Source: CAG-411 sp963643465 (lineage in GTDB: Bacteria; Bacillota; Clostridia; Lachnospirales; Lachnospiraceae). Taken from it: 64,000 bases of DNA. Where the stretch lies: assembly GCA_963643465.1 (NCBI GenBank), contig CAVIJT010000016.1, forward strand, positions 6,710-70,709, in the 5' to 3' direction. Made by a program: the position numbers and the translations under genes. The first letter of the stretch is position 1. Every line of letters begins with the position of its first letter. Of this stretch, positions 17,079-26,789 are shown piece after piece. A model generated the notes under the pieces. The model was not told where the DNA came from, did no database searches, and was given only the letters and a program-made list of their open reading frames with translations.

Positions 17079-18440
17079 TTATGATTCCTGTGAGTCCTCT
17101 TTGTCTTTTTCCTCTTCCTCGTTGGCACTAGGAGTAGCAACCTCTGTCACCTCTGGTTTTACCGTAGCTTCTTCGGTTTCTTTTGGTTCTACCGTATTTT
17201 CTATACTTTCTGCTTTCCCTACCGATTTAATATTTACTTTTACGGTATCTCCACTTTTTATCAATACCTCTGCATTTTCTTCAAAATACACATCCAAAGT
17301 ATGTGTTCCTACATCCAACCCTTTACAATCAATATAGGCAACTAAATCTGAACTCAAAATATCTCTTGTTTTGTCGTTGGAAATCCACACTGCAGAAATT
17401 TCTATAACACTTCCTGCCCCGTTGAAACTCAAGTCTAAATCCTCTCCCAAATTTCGAATTTCAATATCTTTCAACGGAATTTTTACCGTCTGAAATTCCT
17501 GTTTGGAAATGGTCAACAATACAGTAACCGTTGTAATTTCCTGGTCTACAATACTAATACCATCCGGCATCTGATCTGCCAAAGTAACTTCCTCATAAAT
17601 ATCTGCATTACAATCACTGACATCATAAGAAATAGAAATAGACTTACACTGTTCCAATTCTTTATCTCCACCAGTAACCTCAATAGTAGCTGGGTTTACC
17701 TTTGTTGCAATCAAATGATACCCCTCAGCAGGTGTTCCCTGTGCATCTACGATAATTGGTACTATTTTTGTATCATTAATCTGCACGGTAACTTTTATCT
17801 TAGAATCTCCAAAGGTAAGACTATCTGTCTCAATCAGCTTATCCTGCGCATCATAAGCCCTAGGTTCCAGTCTGGTCGTAAAGTCATCACTAACACCTTC
17901 CACATTTACTTCCACTCGAACCTCTTCCACTCGTTCTACCAAAGACTCTGGTCCAGATACTTCGATTGTAGCTTTGGATTTTTGAATATTTCCAAGTGCA
18001 TGCCCATCTGCCGGAGTTCCAAAGGTAACTACATTGACTCCGCATCTCTTTGCTGCACGCTCCTCCAAATTAATACAAAGCATCTCCACATCCGAACTTA
18101 GTGTTACACCCTCATAATTTGGACAAGACAGTTGAATTTTCGCAGACTTTGTCACTGACAACTGAGACAAATCGGCAGTTGCCACAATATTAGATGCCGA
18201 AATTTTTCGTACAACACTCTGCTTTCCATGAACAGTTACATTAATCGTTCCTCCAGATTTAATCTCATACACCTTGTCTAAAGATGTAATGGCTTGCTCA
18301 TTTTGTATCTCCACCGTAATATTTTTAAAAGTCTTACTTGTCATGGGATCATCTACATTATTTACAATCATCCACACTGCAACTGCCAGCAATGCTGCCA
18401 GTATTTTCAGTGAAAAATTATTCATTATTTTCTCTTTCAA
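17079..18440 (-). CDS. cdaR: YbbR-domain protein, regulator of the c-di-AMP cyclase
   Basis: The protein is 453 residues. One N-terminal membrane span (ILAALLAVAVWMIVNNV) is followed by about four YbbR repeats of roughly 80 residues each outside the cell, and a disordered acidic C-terminal tail rich in Glu, Thr and Val. CdaR proteins bind and modulate the membrane cyclase CdaA, whose gene is directly upstream. The reading frame starts either at TTG 18440, overlapping the cdaA stop (TTGA) with AGGGGTG upstream, or at ATG 18425. The overlap fits translational coupling. The acidic tail of about 50 residues is longer than in many homologues. Confidence 0.88.
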   Translation of the reverse strand: MKEKIMNNFSLKILAALLAVAVWMIVNNVDDPMTSKTFKNITVEIQNEQAITSLDKVYEIKSGGTINVTVHGKQSVVRKISASNIVATADLSQLSVTKSAKIQLSCPNYEGVTLSSDVEMLCINLEERAAKRCGVNVVTFGTPADGHALGNIQKSKATIEVSGPESLVERVEEVRVEVNVEGVSDDFTTRLEPRAYDAQDKLIETDSLTFGDSKIKVTVQINDTKIVPIIVDAQGTPAEGYHLIATKVNPATIEVTGGDKELEQCKSISISYDVSDCNADIYEEVTLADQMPDGISIVDQEITTVTVLLTISKQEFQTVKIPLKDIEIRNLGEDLDLSFNGAGSVIEISAVWISNDKTRDILSSDLVAYIDCKGLDVGTHTLDVYFEENAEVLIKSGDTVKVNIKSVGKAESIENTVEPKETEEATVKPEVTEVATPSANEEEEKDKEDSQES

Positions 18441-19327
18441 AGGTCTTCACCCCTATTTTTTTCCCTGCTCTTCTTTAAATGCAAAAACGGAATTTTGGTC
18501 TTTTCCAATCTCTGTGTTCCCGTAAAGTTTTCCAGTTTTGTCTTTAAATACTCTCCATCTACATTACGAATCAATTGTCCGCCTAATGCAATGGATACCT
18601 TACCAGTCTCCTCAGACACAATAATTGTCAGGCTGTCTGTGACCTCACTAATTCCCACACCTGCTCGATGCCTCGTTCCAAGGTCTTTACTTAATGCCAT
18701 ATTATCTGACAATGGAAGATAACAGGTCGCAGCCGTTACTCGATCTTCACAAATAATAATGGCACCATCATGAAGGGGTGTATTATGCTCAAAAATGTTA
18801 ATAAGCAACTGACTGCTTATGGCAGCATCAAGCACAATTCCCGTTCTCTCATATTCTACCAAAGACTCTTCATTTGCCATAACAATCAATGCTCCAGTCT
18901 TTGTCTTTGCCAATTCATAAGTAGCACGCACAATCTCATTGATTATCTTTGCAGAAAACTTATCATTCTTGCCTTTCTGATCATCAAACAATACAATAGA
19001 TTTAAAGAAACGATTTCTTCCAAGCTGCTCCAATGCCTTTCGAAGTTCCGGCTGAAATACAATAACCAGTGCCGTAAATCCCACTCCGATACATTTCTCA
19101 AAAATCCAAAGTATTACGTTCATCTCAAATACAACCGCAACAGCACAAACGCCTAATAAAACAATGATTCCTTTTAAAAGAATCCATGCTCTGGATTTTT
19201 TAATCCAAATAATAATCTGATATATAGCAAAGGCAATAATAAAAATCTCTATCAGATCTACTATATTAACTTCTGGAAACTGCATCCACGATTCATAAGA
19301 CTTAATAAATTTGATAATGGTATTCAT
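18437..19327 (-). CDS. cdaA: Diadenylate cyclase (c-di-AMP synthase)
   Basis: The protein is 296 residues. Three N-terminal membrane spans (residues about 25-90) precede a DisA_N/DAC domain with the catalytic DGA motif (LHDGAIII) and the RHR motif (GTRHRAGVG). It makes c-di-AMP from two ATP, a signal controlling potassium uptake, turgor and wall synthesis. AAAGGAGG precedes the ATG by 4-5 bases. Downstream is cdaR with a 4-base overlap; glmM, which often follows in Bacilli, is absent here and an HPr gene stands in its place. Two unknown membrane-protein genes lie upstream on the same strand. Confidence 0.95.
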   Translation of the reverse strand: MNTIIKFIKSYESWMQFPEVNIVDLIEIFIIAFAIYQIIIWIKKSRAWILLKGIIVLLGVCAVAVVFEMNVILWIFEKCIGVGFTALVIVFQPELRKALEQLGRNRFFKSIVLFDDQKGKNDKFSAKIINEIVRATYELAKTKTGALIVMANEESLVEYERTGIVLDAAISSQLLINIFEHNTPLHDGAIIICEDRVTAATCYLPLSDNMALSKDLGTRHRAGVGISEVTDSLTIIVSEETGKVSIALGGQLIRNVDGEYLKTKLENFTGTQRLEKTKIPFLHLKKSREKNRGEDL

Positions 19328-19412
19328 ATTGCCTCCTTTCTGTCATCTACACACTGTTACCCTTTAATACAGCACCCCTATTCCTACATTCTTCCAAATT
19401 TCTATGAGAAAT

Positions 19413-20348
19413 TTACATTTTCTTAACTCGTTTTTTCTCCATAGTCATCTTAAGTTTAGGAACAGCTCTTACATAATAGTAATAATCTTCATCTTCAAAC
19501 TGCACTTCTTCCATAGAACCATAATCTAAAACCATATGGAAAAAGTGTATCAAATATGCCAAAATAGCAGAAATGATATTCCCACCAATAGTCCAAGCTA
19601 CTGAAAAATTACTATCAAACAAAAGATTACCAACAAGCAAAAGAATTAAATGCGCCACAGAGGCAAGCACAATACTAATTTCAAAAGAAAATACCATTTT
19701 TCTCATTCGCACAAAATAAGTAAGCAATGTAACTGCACAAAGAGAAAATACCATCACATACATATTTTGATTCTTCATAATTTCGTCCAAAAATTGCTGA
19801 ACAAGTGCAATCACATCTTCACTTAACTTGCCTGACACAGAAGCTTCACACTGTTTCACTGCAAAAAATATATAATAACAAAAGGTTCCTCCACCTACTG
19901 TTAAAATTCCCATAGGAGAAAAAAACAATCCAATCAGTATTGCAAGCAACGCAGGTATTTTTAATAAAATAGCTACTGGAAATACTGCCGCAAATGCAAT
20001 TGTTTTTGGCGAATATCGCAAAAACATAACATACAAAAACAAACTTCCAAGTAAGACTACTCCTGCAAGCACTGGCGACAGATAATACACCTGAACCACG
20101 GAAAGTACCACTGCCATAAATACAAAAAGACTATCTGGCAAACATCCACCTATTATTGCAAGCACTACCGTTACTATTGTACTTGCCAACTTCTCATGAT
20201 AAGGAAAACATCTATTGATGCTCCCAAAAACAAGAAAAGCTAATGCAAATCGAAATATATATTTCACATATTTATCATAGCTCACATATGCGCCATATAG
20301 TTTCTCTCGCAATTCCAATATCTTTTTTTCATATCCTTTTCTATCCAT
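19413..20348 (-). CDS. Polytopic membrane protein of unknown function, cdaA operon
   Basis: The protein is 311 residues with about eight predicted membrane spans, ending in an acidic, Tyr-rich patch (FEDEDYYYYVRAVPKLK) and a basic tail. I do not recognise a named family. Its ATG lies immediately after the stop of the upstream gene (TAAATG), and cdaA follows 85 bases downstream, so the three are probably one transcript. A role linked to c-di-AMP synthesis or ion transport is suggested only by position. Confidence 0.75.
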   Translation of the reverse strand: MDRKGYEKKILELREKLYGAYVSYDKYVKYIFRFALAFLVFGSINRCFPYHEKLASTIVTVVLAIIGGCLPDSLFVFMAVVLSVVQVYYLSPVLAGVVLLGSLFLYVMFLRYSPKTIAFAAVFPVAILLKIPALLAILIGLFFSPMGILTVGGGTFCYYIFFAVKQCEASVSGKLSEDVIALVQQFLDEIMKNQNMYVMVFSLCAVTLLTYFVRMRKMVFSFEISIVLASVAHLILLLVGNLLFDSNFSVAWTIGGNIISAILAYLIHFFHMVLDYGSMEEVQFEDEDYYYYVRAVPKLKMTMEKKRVKKM

Positions 20349-20789
20349 TTATCTCTTTCGTTGTCCACGGACAACTCTTCCTTTCTGTTGTAAATCCTGT
20401 TCTTGTTTCCGATAATATTTTCGAAGTGCATGAAGCCTTCTGTCATATTCTTTCACAAAACGTCTAGCTCTCTTGTGGCGAATATAATAAGCCACAATTC
20501 CAATTATTCCGTATACAACTAAAATTCCCACATATCCAATAATAATTTTTTCAATTAAAGAAGCAAAATCCATTGTAGCAGCTTGTTTTAAGAGATATTC
20601 CATATGATAGACTGCCAACATTCCAAGTAAAATCAAATATCCCACACTGACACACAAAAACGTCTTCAGTACCTCAATACGAACATAATCCAATCGTTCA
20701 TATTTGGTAATTTTTAATGCTCCTTCTTCTTCTCGCTTTTCAAAGGCTGCCATCTTTGTCATAATTTGCACTTTTTTTGCATCAATCAT
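20349..20789 (-). CDS. Small membrane protein of unknown function, first gene of the cdaA operon
   Basis: The protein is 146 residues with two membrane spans (about residues 40-62 and 83-105) and a strongly basic C-terminal region (KRARRFVKEYDRRL onward). No family is recognised. GGAGGTGAAGAG precedes the ATG, and an extended -10 promoter lies at 20835-20843. It abuts the next gene, so the two probably work together and may form a membrane complex with CdaA/CdaR. Confidence 0.75.
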   Translation of the reverse strand: MIDAKKVQIMTKMAAFEKREEEGALKITKYERLDYVRIEVLKTFLCVSVGYLILLGMLAVYHMEYLLKQAATMDFASLIEKIIIGYVGILVVYGIIGIVAYYIRHKRARRFVKEYDRRLHALRKYYRKQEQDLQQKGRVVRGQRKR

Positions 20790-20834
20790 CTCTTCACCTC
20801 CAAGCCACCCTAACGGTACGCATACCTATTTTTT

Positions 20835-20843
20835 ATTATAACA
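20835..20843 (-). promoter_or_regulatory. Extended -10 promoter of the cdaA operon
   Basis: On the minus strand TGTTATAAT matches TGnTATAAT about 46 bases before the ATG at 20789. No strong -35 is evident. It is in the divergent gap with mutS2. Confidence 0.55.
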
Positions 20844-20939
20844 CAACCAATATCAAATTGCTATGTGTCTTTTCTTTTTCCTAAAAATAGAGTACAATAA
20901 CTAATGACATATCATTTTTATTTTTGAAAGGATACTATC

Positions 20940-23315
20940 ATGAATCAAAAAGCACTTCACACCTTAGAGTATGATAAAATTATAGATTTACTTGTTCAAT
21001 GTGCGGCTTCGCCTATGGGAAAAGAGCGTTGCCGGGCACTTGTGCCATCTACACACATTGATGAGATTCAAAGAAACCAAAAAGAAACCAGTGATGCCCT
21101 TTCCTATTTACTACAAAAAGGAAGCATTTCTTTTTCTGGTGTTTCCGATATTACACCATCTTTGATGCGTTTGGAAGTGGGAGGCGCGCTAAGCATTACA
21201 GAACTTCTTCGCATCAGTAGTCTGCTAACGGTAGCGCTGCGTGTAAAATCTTACGGAAGAAAAGAAAACGATGAGGACATGCCTTCTAATGACAGTCTCA
21301 GTTCCCGATTTTCTTACTTGGAACCTTTATCCAATTTGAATAACGAAATCAAACGCTGCATCCTCTCCGAAGAAGAAATCAGCGACGATGCCAGTGCAGG
21401 TTTGCGCCAAGTACGCCGTCAGATCAAGATTACCAATCAAAAGGTCCACGATCAGATGAATCAAATATTAAACAGTTCTCGTTCCATGCTACAGGATGGT
21501 CTTATTACCATGCGTAATGGTCGCTACTGCCTTCCTGTAAAAGCCGAATATAAAAGTGCCATTCCGGGAATGGTACACGACCAATCCTCTACTGGTTCTA
21601 CATTGTTTATTGAACCTATGTCTGTAGTAAAATTAAACAATACACTTCGAGAATTAGCGGCTGAGGAACAGGCTGAGATTGAAAAGGTGCTGGCAGAACT
21701 GAGTAATTTAGCCGCTGAGGATGTTGACACTTTAAAAACGAATTTATCCATCCTTGTAGAACTGGATTTCATTTTTGCAAAGGCAACACTTTCCAAAAAA
21801 CTACATGCCAGCGAACCAGTTTTTAATACAAATGGTTATTTACACATCAAAAAAGGAAAACATCCACTAATTGATCCTCACAAAGTAGTTCCTATTGATG
21901 TGTGGCTTGGCAAGGATTTCGATCTTCTTGTGATTACCGGACCAAACACTGGTGGTAAAACGGTAACCTTAAAAACCATTGGATTATTTACATTAATGGG
22001 TCAGGCAGGTCTCCATATTCCAGCCTTTGACCAATCAGAACTAACTGTATTTACAGATGTATTTGCAGATATTGGAGACGAGCAAAGTATTGAACAAAAT
22101 TTAAGTACCTTCTCCTCCCATATGACAAATACGGTATCTATTTTGAAACAGGCGACTCCAACTACCCTTTGTCTTTTTGATGAACTAGGGGCCGGAACCG
22201 ATCCAGTGGAAGGTGCAGCTCTTGCCATGTCCATTTTGTCCAGTCTGCACGCACAAGGAATCCGCACCGTAGCTACCACTCATTATAGCGAATTAAAAGT
22301 ATTTGCACTGTCCACAGAAGGTGTAGAAAATGGTAGTTGCGAGTTTGATGTGGAAACGCTTCGCCCTACCTATCGTCTGCTTATCGGTATTCCCGGAAAG
22401 AGTAACGCTTTTGCCATCTCTGGAAAACTAGGACTTCCAGCAGACATTATTGAGCAGGCCAAAAGTTATATTGATAACGAAAGTCAGAGTTTTGAAGATG
22501 TAATCAGTGATTTAGAAAAGAGTCGAATCACCATTGAAAAAGAGCAGGAGCAAATCAAAGCCTACAAATTGGAGATTGAAGATTTAAAGAAAAAGCTCAC
22601 TGCCAAAAACGAACGTATCGACAATGCAAAAGAGAAAATTTTACGCCGAGCAGAAGAAGAAGCACACGCTATTTTGCAAGAAGCAAAAGATTATGCAGAT
22701 ACAACCATCAAAAAATATAACAAATGGTCCAAAGACAGTGGACTTAACAAAGCCATGGAAGAAGAACGTGCAAATTTACGAAAAAAACTAAACTCTTCCG
22801 AGGACAAACTGGCATTAAAGAACAAAAAGAAACAAAACAAACAGTTAAAACCAAAAGATTTAAAATTAGGCGATGCCGTTATGGTGCTTAGTTTGAATTT
22901 AAAAGGAACGGTAAGCAGTCTTCCAAATGCAAAAGGAGATTTATTTGTACAAATGGGTATTCTCCGTTCTCAAGTAAATATCTCTGATTTGGAATTGATT
23001 GACGAAGAGGTAATTTCCACTCCAACACTAAAAAAGACCGGAAGTGGAAAAATCAAAATGCGAAAAACTGCCAATATCAGCACTGAACTTAATATTATTG
23101 GTATGACAACTGCTGAGGCAATTCCGATGGTTGACAAATATATTGACGATGCCTACCTTGCACATTTACAGCAAGTGACCATCATCCATGGTCGTGGAAC
23201 CGGTGCTCTTAGAAACGCAGTTCACGCCCATTTAAAAAAATGTAAATATGTAAAATCTTTCCGACTAGGTGAGTTTGGAGAAGGAGATATGGGAGTAACA
23301 ATTGTTACATTCTAA
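20940..23315 (+). CDS. mutS2: Endonuclease MutS2
   Basis: The protein is 791 residues, the normal MutS2 length. The core and clamp regions span about 1-320. The ATPase domain has Walker A GPNTGGKTV near residue 333 and Walker B LCLFDELGAGTDP. A coiled coil covers about 515-640. The C-terminal Smr domain has LNIIGMTTAEAI and the catalytic IIHGRGTGALR. MutS2 suppresses recombination and, in B. subtilis, rescues collided ribosomes. It lacks the MutS mismatch-recognition domain. GAAAGGAT precedes the ATG. It is divergent from the cdaA operon, and the regulator gene follows 12 bases later, so the three plus-strand genes may be one transcript. Confidence 0.95.
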   Translation: MNQKALHTLEYDKIIDLLVQCAASPMGKERCRALVPSTHIDEIQRNQKETSDALSYLLQKGSISFSGVSDITPSLMRLEVGGALSITELLRISSLLTVALRVKSYGRKENDEDMPSNDSLSSRFSYLEPLSNLNNEIKRCILSEEEISDDASAGLRQVRRQIKITNQKVHDQMNQILNSSRSMLQDGLITMRNGRYCLPVKAEYKSAIPGMVHDQSSTGSTLFIEPMSVVKLNNTLRELAAEEQAEIEKVLAELSNLAAEDVDTLKTNLSILVELDFIFAKATLSKKLHASEPVFNTNGYLHIKKGKHPLIDPHKVVPIDVWLGKDFDLLVITGPNTGGKTVTLKTIGLFTLMGQAGLHIPAFDQSELTVFTDVFADIGDEQSIEQNLSTFSSHMTNTVSILKQATPTTLCLFDELGAGTDPVEGAALAMSILSSLHAQGIRTVATTHYSELKVFALSTEGVENGSCEFDVETLRPTYRLLIGIPGKSNAFAISGKLGLPADIIEQAKSYIDNESQSFEDVISDLEKSRITIEKEQEQIKAYKLEIEDLKKKLTAKNERIDNAKEKILRRAEEEAHAILQEAKDYADTTIKKYNKWSKDSGLNKAMEEERANLRKKLNSSEDKLALKNKKKQNKQLKPKDLKLGDAVMVLSLNLKGTVSSLPNAKGDLFVQMGILRSQVNISDLELIDEEVISTPTLKKTGSGKIKMRKTANISTELNIIGMTTAEAIPMVDKYIDDAYLAHLQQVTIIHGRGTGALRNAVHAHLKKCKYVKSFRLGEFGEGDMGVTIVTF

Positions 23316-23327
23316 AGGGGGAAAATT

Positions 23328-24050
23328 ATGGCTACCAAACAAAAAATACTAATTGTAGATGACGACACAAATATTGCAGAGTTAATTTCCTTGTATTTAA
23401 CAAAGGAATGTTTTCATACAATGATTGTAAACGATGGCGAAGAAGCACTAAAGCAATTTGCACTTTATCAACCCGATTTAATTTTGCTGGATTTGATGCT
23501 ACCGGGAATTGATGGCTACAGCGTGTGTCGGGAGTTGCGCAAAAACTCAACGGTTCCTATTATCATGCTCTCTGCCAAAGGAGAAATTTTTGACAAAGTC
23601 CTAGGCTTAGAACTGGGTGCAGATGATTATATCATTAAACCGTTTGATTCCAAAGAATTGGTTGCACGAGTAAAAGCGGTATTGCGTCGCTTTACAAATG
23701 GTTCTGCCGCCCAAAACCAGATGCCTGCACAAGTGCCTGAACAAAACGGAGACTTTGTCAGCTATCCGGATTTAATTGTAAATCAAACAAACTACTCTGT
23801 TATATACCAGGATGAGCCATTGGACATGCCTCCAAAAGAATTAGAGTTACTTTACTTTCTTGCTTCCCATCCAAATCAGGTATTTACAAGAGAACAATTA
23901 CTAGACCACATTTGGGGATATGACTATATTGGAGATACCAGAACAGTAGATGTCCACATCAAACGCTTGAGAGAAAAAATCAAAGACCATGAAAACTGGG
24001 GCATCGGCACTGTATGGGGAATTGGATACAAATTTGAGGTGAGAAACTAA
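23328..24050 (+). CDS. OmpR/PhoB-family response regulator
   Basis: The protein is 240 residues. The receiver domain has the acidic pocket DDD (11-13), the phosphoacceptor Asp55 (LILLDLMLPG), the switch Ser (IIMLSAK) and Lys (YIIKPFD). A linker of about 25 residues precedes the winged-helix DNA-binding domain (PKELELLYFLASHPNQVFTR, TVDVHIKRLREK). It is followed, with a TAATG overlap, by its sensor kinase. The pair resembles PhoP/PhoR or YycFG-type systems, but targets are unknown. Confidence 0.93.
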   Translation: MATKQKILIVDDDTNIAELISLYLTKECFHTMIVNDGEEALKQFALYQPDLILLDLMLPGIDGYSVCRELRKNSTVPIIMLSAKGEIFDKVLGLELGADDYIIKPFDSKELVARVKAVLRRFTNGSAAQNQMPAQVPEQNGDFVSYPDLIVNQTNYSVIYQDEPLDMPPKELELLYFLASHPNQVFTREQLLDHIWGYDYIGDTRTVDVHIKRLREKIKDHENWGIGTVWGIGYKFEVRN

Positions 24051-25477
24051 TGAGACGTCCGCTCCTTCATAAGCTGATTTTTTTCTATGTAATTGCTGCA
24101 ATTCTTATTATTGTCAGCATGAACACCATCGGCATCCATTATATGTCCGATCAGTTAATTACAGAAAAGAAAAATCAGCTTAGTATATATTCACAATACA
24201 TAAAAGAACATCATTTTGAAACAGCTATTGATAACAATACCATTTACAGCTTAAAATCTATTTCCAGACAAATTGCTGCAACGGACAGCATTCTGGGAAG
24301 CAAAACATGGATTGTAGATTCTTCTGGTTATTTGGTGATTGATTCTTCCAATGAGAATTTGAAAGAACGCACAAAAAACATTTTGCAAGCGGATGCAAAC
24401 TACTTGGACAGCTACTATCATGTGAATAAAAAATTAGACACTTTTCTAAATAAAGAGATGCTGTCTGTTATTCTTCCTATTGCAAACCGTTTTCATATTG
24501 AAGGATATGTCATTGTGCATTACCCAATGGAAGAAATTGCAAACATCACTTCCCACTATCGCTTTTTAATCAATTTTGGTATTGGTATTATTTTAATTGT
24601 ATTTGCAATTGTTCTATTTTTTGTTTGGTGGATTACCATTCGTCCAACAAAAAAATTGCTACATTATGTTTCTACTTCCAACCAAGGTGATTATAATATC
24701 AAATGTGATTTCCACAGTAACGATGAATTTGAAAAATTATTGCTGGAATTAAATTATATGGAAGACAAAATTAAAAATCTGGACAACTACCAGAAAAATT
24801 TTATCGCAAATGTATCCCATGACTTTCGTTCTCCTTTAACTTCTATTAAAGGATATGCAGAAGCCATGTTAGATGGTACAATCCCAGAAGAGATGCGTGC
24901 AAAATACTTAGATGTTATTGTTTTTGAAGCCGAGCGTCTCACAAAACTTACCAGCAACCTTCTGTCTCTAAACCAATTTGACCAGAACAGACACAGGCTG
25001 GAAATGAACTCCTTTGATATTAACAAAATGATTAAACAAACAGCAACTTCTTTTGAAGTCACCTGTATGCAGAAACATATCAAATTAAAACTTACCTTTT
25101 CCGAAAAAGAAACTTTTGTAAATGCAGACGAAGCAAAAATCCAACAGGTTTTACACAACCTATTAGATAATGCCATTAAATTCAGTTATAAGGATTCTGA
25201 AATTCATATTAAAAGCAATGAATACCGGGAAAAAGTACAAATTTCTGTAAAAGATTTTGGTATCGGTATTCCAAAGGATGGCATAGCAAAAATCTGGGAA
25301 CGTTTTTATAAAACAGATTTGTCCCGTGGAAAAGATAAAAAAGGCACTGGCCTTGGTCTTTCTATTACAAAAGAAATTATCTCTGCACACAATGAAACAA
25401 TCCATGTAACAAGCACAGAGGGTGCAGGCACAGAATTTACATTTTCACTGCCCCTTACTACACCAAACGAACCATAA
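24050..25477 (+). CDS. Sensor histidine kinase (PhoR/ResE type)
   Basis: The protein is 475 residues. Two membrane spans (about 9-30 and 170-196) flank a 140-residue extracellular sensor. A HAMP linker follows, then HisKA with FIANVSHDFRSPLTSIKGY (the His is the phosphorylation site), then the ATPase domain with the N box LDNAIKFS, G1 DFGIGIP and G2 GTGLGLSI. Its ATG overlaps the stop of the partner regulator. All catalytic motifs are intact. The signal is not known. Confidence 0.94.
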   Translation: MRRPLLHKLIFFYVIAAILIIVSMNTIGIHYMSDQLITEKKNQLSIYSQYIKEHHFETAIDNNTIYSLKSISRQIAATDSILGSKTWIVDSSGYLVIDSSNENLKERTKNILQADANYLDSYYHVNKKLDTFLNKEMLSVILPIANRFHIEGYVIVHYPMEEIANITSHYRFLINFGIGIILIVFAIVLFFVWWITIRPTKKLLHYVSTSNQGDYNIKCDFHSNDEFEKLLLELNYMEDKIKNLDNYQKNFIANVSHDFRSPLTSIKGYAEAMLDGTIPEEMRAKYLDVIVFEAERLTKLTSNLLSLNQFDQNRHRLEMNSFDINKMIKQTATSFEVTCMQKHIKLKLTFSEKETFVNADEAKIQQVLHNLLDNAIKFSYKDSEIHIKSNEYREKVQISVKDFGIGIPKDGIAKIWERFYKTDLSRGKDKKGTGLGLSITKEIISAHNETIHVTSTEGAGTEFTFSLPLTTPNEP

Positions 25478-25521
25478 GAGGCATCCTACAGACAAATCTC
25501 TTTTGCCTGTAGGATGCCTCT
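25477..25521. terminator. Terminator between convergent genes
   Basis: AGAGGCATCCTACAG and CTGTAGGATGCCTCT form a perfect 15-base stem. The T tract is weak, but the position between the kinase gene and the convergent trmL gene fits a bidirectional terminator. Confidence 0.6.
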
Positions 25522-25547
25522 CACTGTATCTGTTCAAAATTCTTAAT

Positions 25548-25562
25548 GTAACTATTCAGAAC
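25548..25562 (+). repeat. Dispersed intergenic repeat GTAACTATTCAGAAC
   Basis: GTAACTATTCAGAACC sits in the gap between convergent genes. Matching copies are at 61744-61758 and 61867-61880, and a shorter one (GTAACTATTC) at 50687-50696, all between genes. Confidence 0.5.
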
Positions 25563-25583
25563 CCTTCCCATATATAATTTTCT

Positions 25584-26075
25584 TTACCAATGTAATCGGT
25601 GTAAATCACCTTCTGAATTCAAATCCATAAATCCATTCTGTCTCAATGCTTCATAGAGTACAATTGCAACAGAGTTAGACAAATTCAATGAACGTATCTC
25701 GCCAAACATAGGAATACGAATACATTCCTCTGGATGCTCTACTAATATCTCCTCTGGAATCCCCGCACTCTCTTTTCCAAACATAATATACGCATCTTCT
25801 TCAAAAGAAACATCTGCATATGTATGCTTTGCTTTTGTGGTAGCAAAATAAATCTTCGCTCCGGGATTCTTCTCTAAAAAATCCGAATAACTATCATATA
25901 CGGTTACGTCTAACTTATCCCAATAATCCAATCCAGCTCTCTTAACTTCCTTCTGAGAAATACGAAATCCCATAGGCTCAATCAAATGTAATCTGGCTCC
26001 TGCTGCCACACAAGTTCTTCCAATATTTCCTGTATTTGCTGGTATCTCTGGCTCTAATAAAACAATATTCAACAT
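25584..26075 (-). CDS. trmL: tRNA (cytidine/uridine-34 2'-O)-methyltransferase TrmL
   Basis: The protein is 163 residues, a standard single-domain SPOUT methyltransferase. It has NIVLLEPEIPANTGNIGRT (motif 1), MFGKESAGIPEE (motif 2) and IRSLNLSNSVAIVLYEALRQ (motif 3, the trefoil knot). It methylates the ribose of the wobble nucleotide in certain leucine tRNAs using S-adenosylmethionine. It begins one base after the stop of the CheX-like gene. Confidence 0.95.
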   Translation of the reverse strand: MLNIVLLEPEIPANTGNIGRTCVAAGARLHLIEPMGFRISQKEVKRAGLDYWDKLDVTVYDSYSDFLEKNPGAKIYFATTKAKHTYADVSFEEDAYIMFGKESAGIPEEILVEHPEECIRIPMFGEIRSLNLSNSVAIVLYEALRQNGFMDLNSEGDLHRLHW

Positions 26076-26076
26076 C

Positions 26077-26547
26077 TTAATCTTCCTTCACTGAAATATG
26101 CACCTCAATGCTACGGTTATCTCCTAAAATCAATGGCACACTAATATTTTGTGAAACACTGCTTGTAAATGTCATATTTCCTTTACAAACTGTAGGTGGT
26201 GTAATATCAATTCCCACTCCCTTTGTAGAAAAAATAGTAGCTGCATTACCCATAATCATATTACCAAGCTCACAAATGGCACTCATATATAAATCGGTCA
26301 TCTCTGTTGTTGGCATCATACACATATTACCTGCTACTAAACAAGCCACATCGTTAGGAAAAGCAAGCATTACCTGCCCCTTCATCTCACCTGTTACACC
26401 AATCATAATTACAACCGTATCTTCTGTAAATTGCGCAACTTTCACAGCTGGTTTACCCACTTTAGTCTCAACCTGTGAAACATCCTTTAACATCTGCATT
26501 CCTGCCATTAAAAAAGGATTGATAATATCTGCACTTACCCCCGCCAT
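26077..26547 (-). CDS. CheX-like chemotaxis phosphatase-fold protein
   Basis: The protein is 156 residues. The fold pattern and the CELGNMIMGNA segment, carrying the E-x2-N motif of CheC/CheX phosphatases, support the assignment. CheX removes phosphate from CheY-P. No other chemotaxis gene lies nearby, so it may be a stand-alone member acting on another response regulator. The ATG at 26547 is preferred over 26553 because AGGAGG is 7 bases from it and only 1 base from the other. Confidence 0.85.
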   Translation of the reverse strand: MAGVSADIINPFLMAGMQMLKDVSQVETKVGKPAVKVAQFTEDTVVIMIGVTGEMKGQVMLAFPNDVACLVAGNMCMMPTTEMTDLYMSAICELGNMIMGNAATIFSTKGVGIDITPPTVCKGNMTFTSSVSQNISVPLILGDNRSIEVHISVKED

Positions 26548-26789
26548 TCTCATACCTCCTGTTCTGCATCATTTCTGATACTCTGTATTGGCATACTTAA
26601 AAAGCCTTGCATCCCCCTATTCGGACCTCTGCTTTCCATATGTTATATTTAGTTTACCATAATTCGGCATAAAAAGCTATGAAATTTTGGCAACTATTCC
26701 GTACTATTTGCTACAAGCGTCTGTTTATCACACTTAGAACAAAGTGACCAAGTCCACTTCCCCCTTTAAAGCAAATAACTAAACATTTC

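Noticed and set aside
26108..26578. Plus-strand frame of 156 codons
   Set aside because: It is antisense to the CheX-like gene, which has a ribosome site and family motif.
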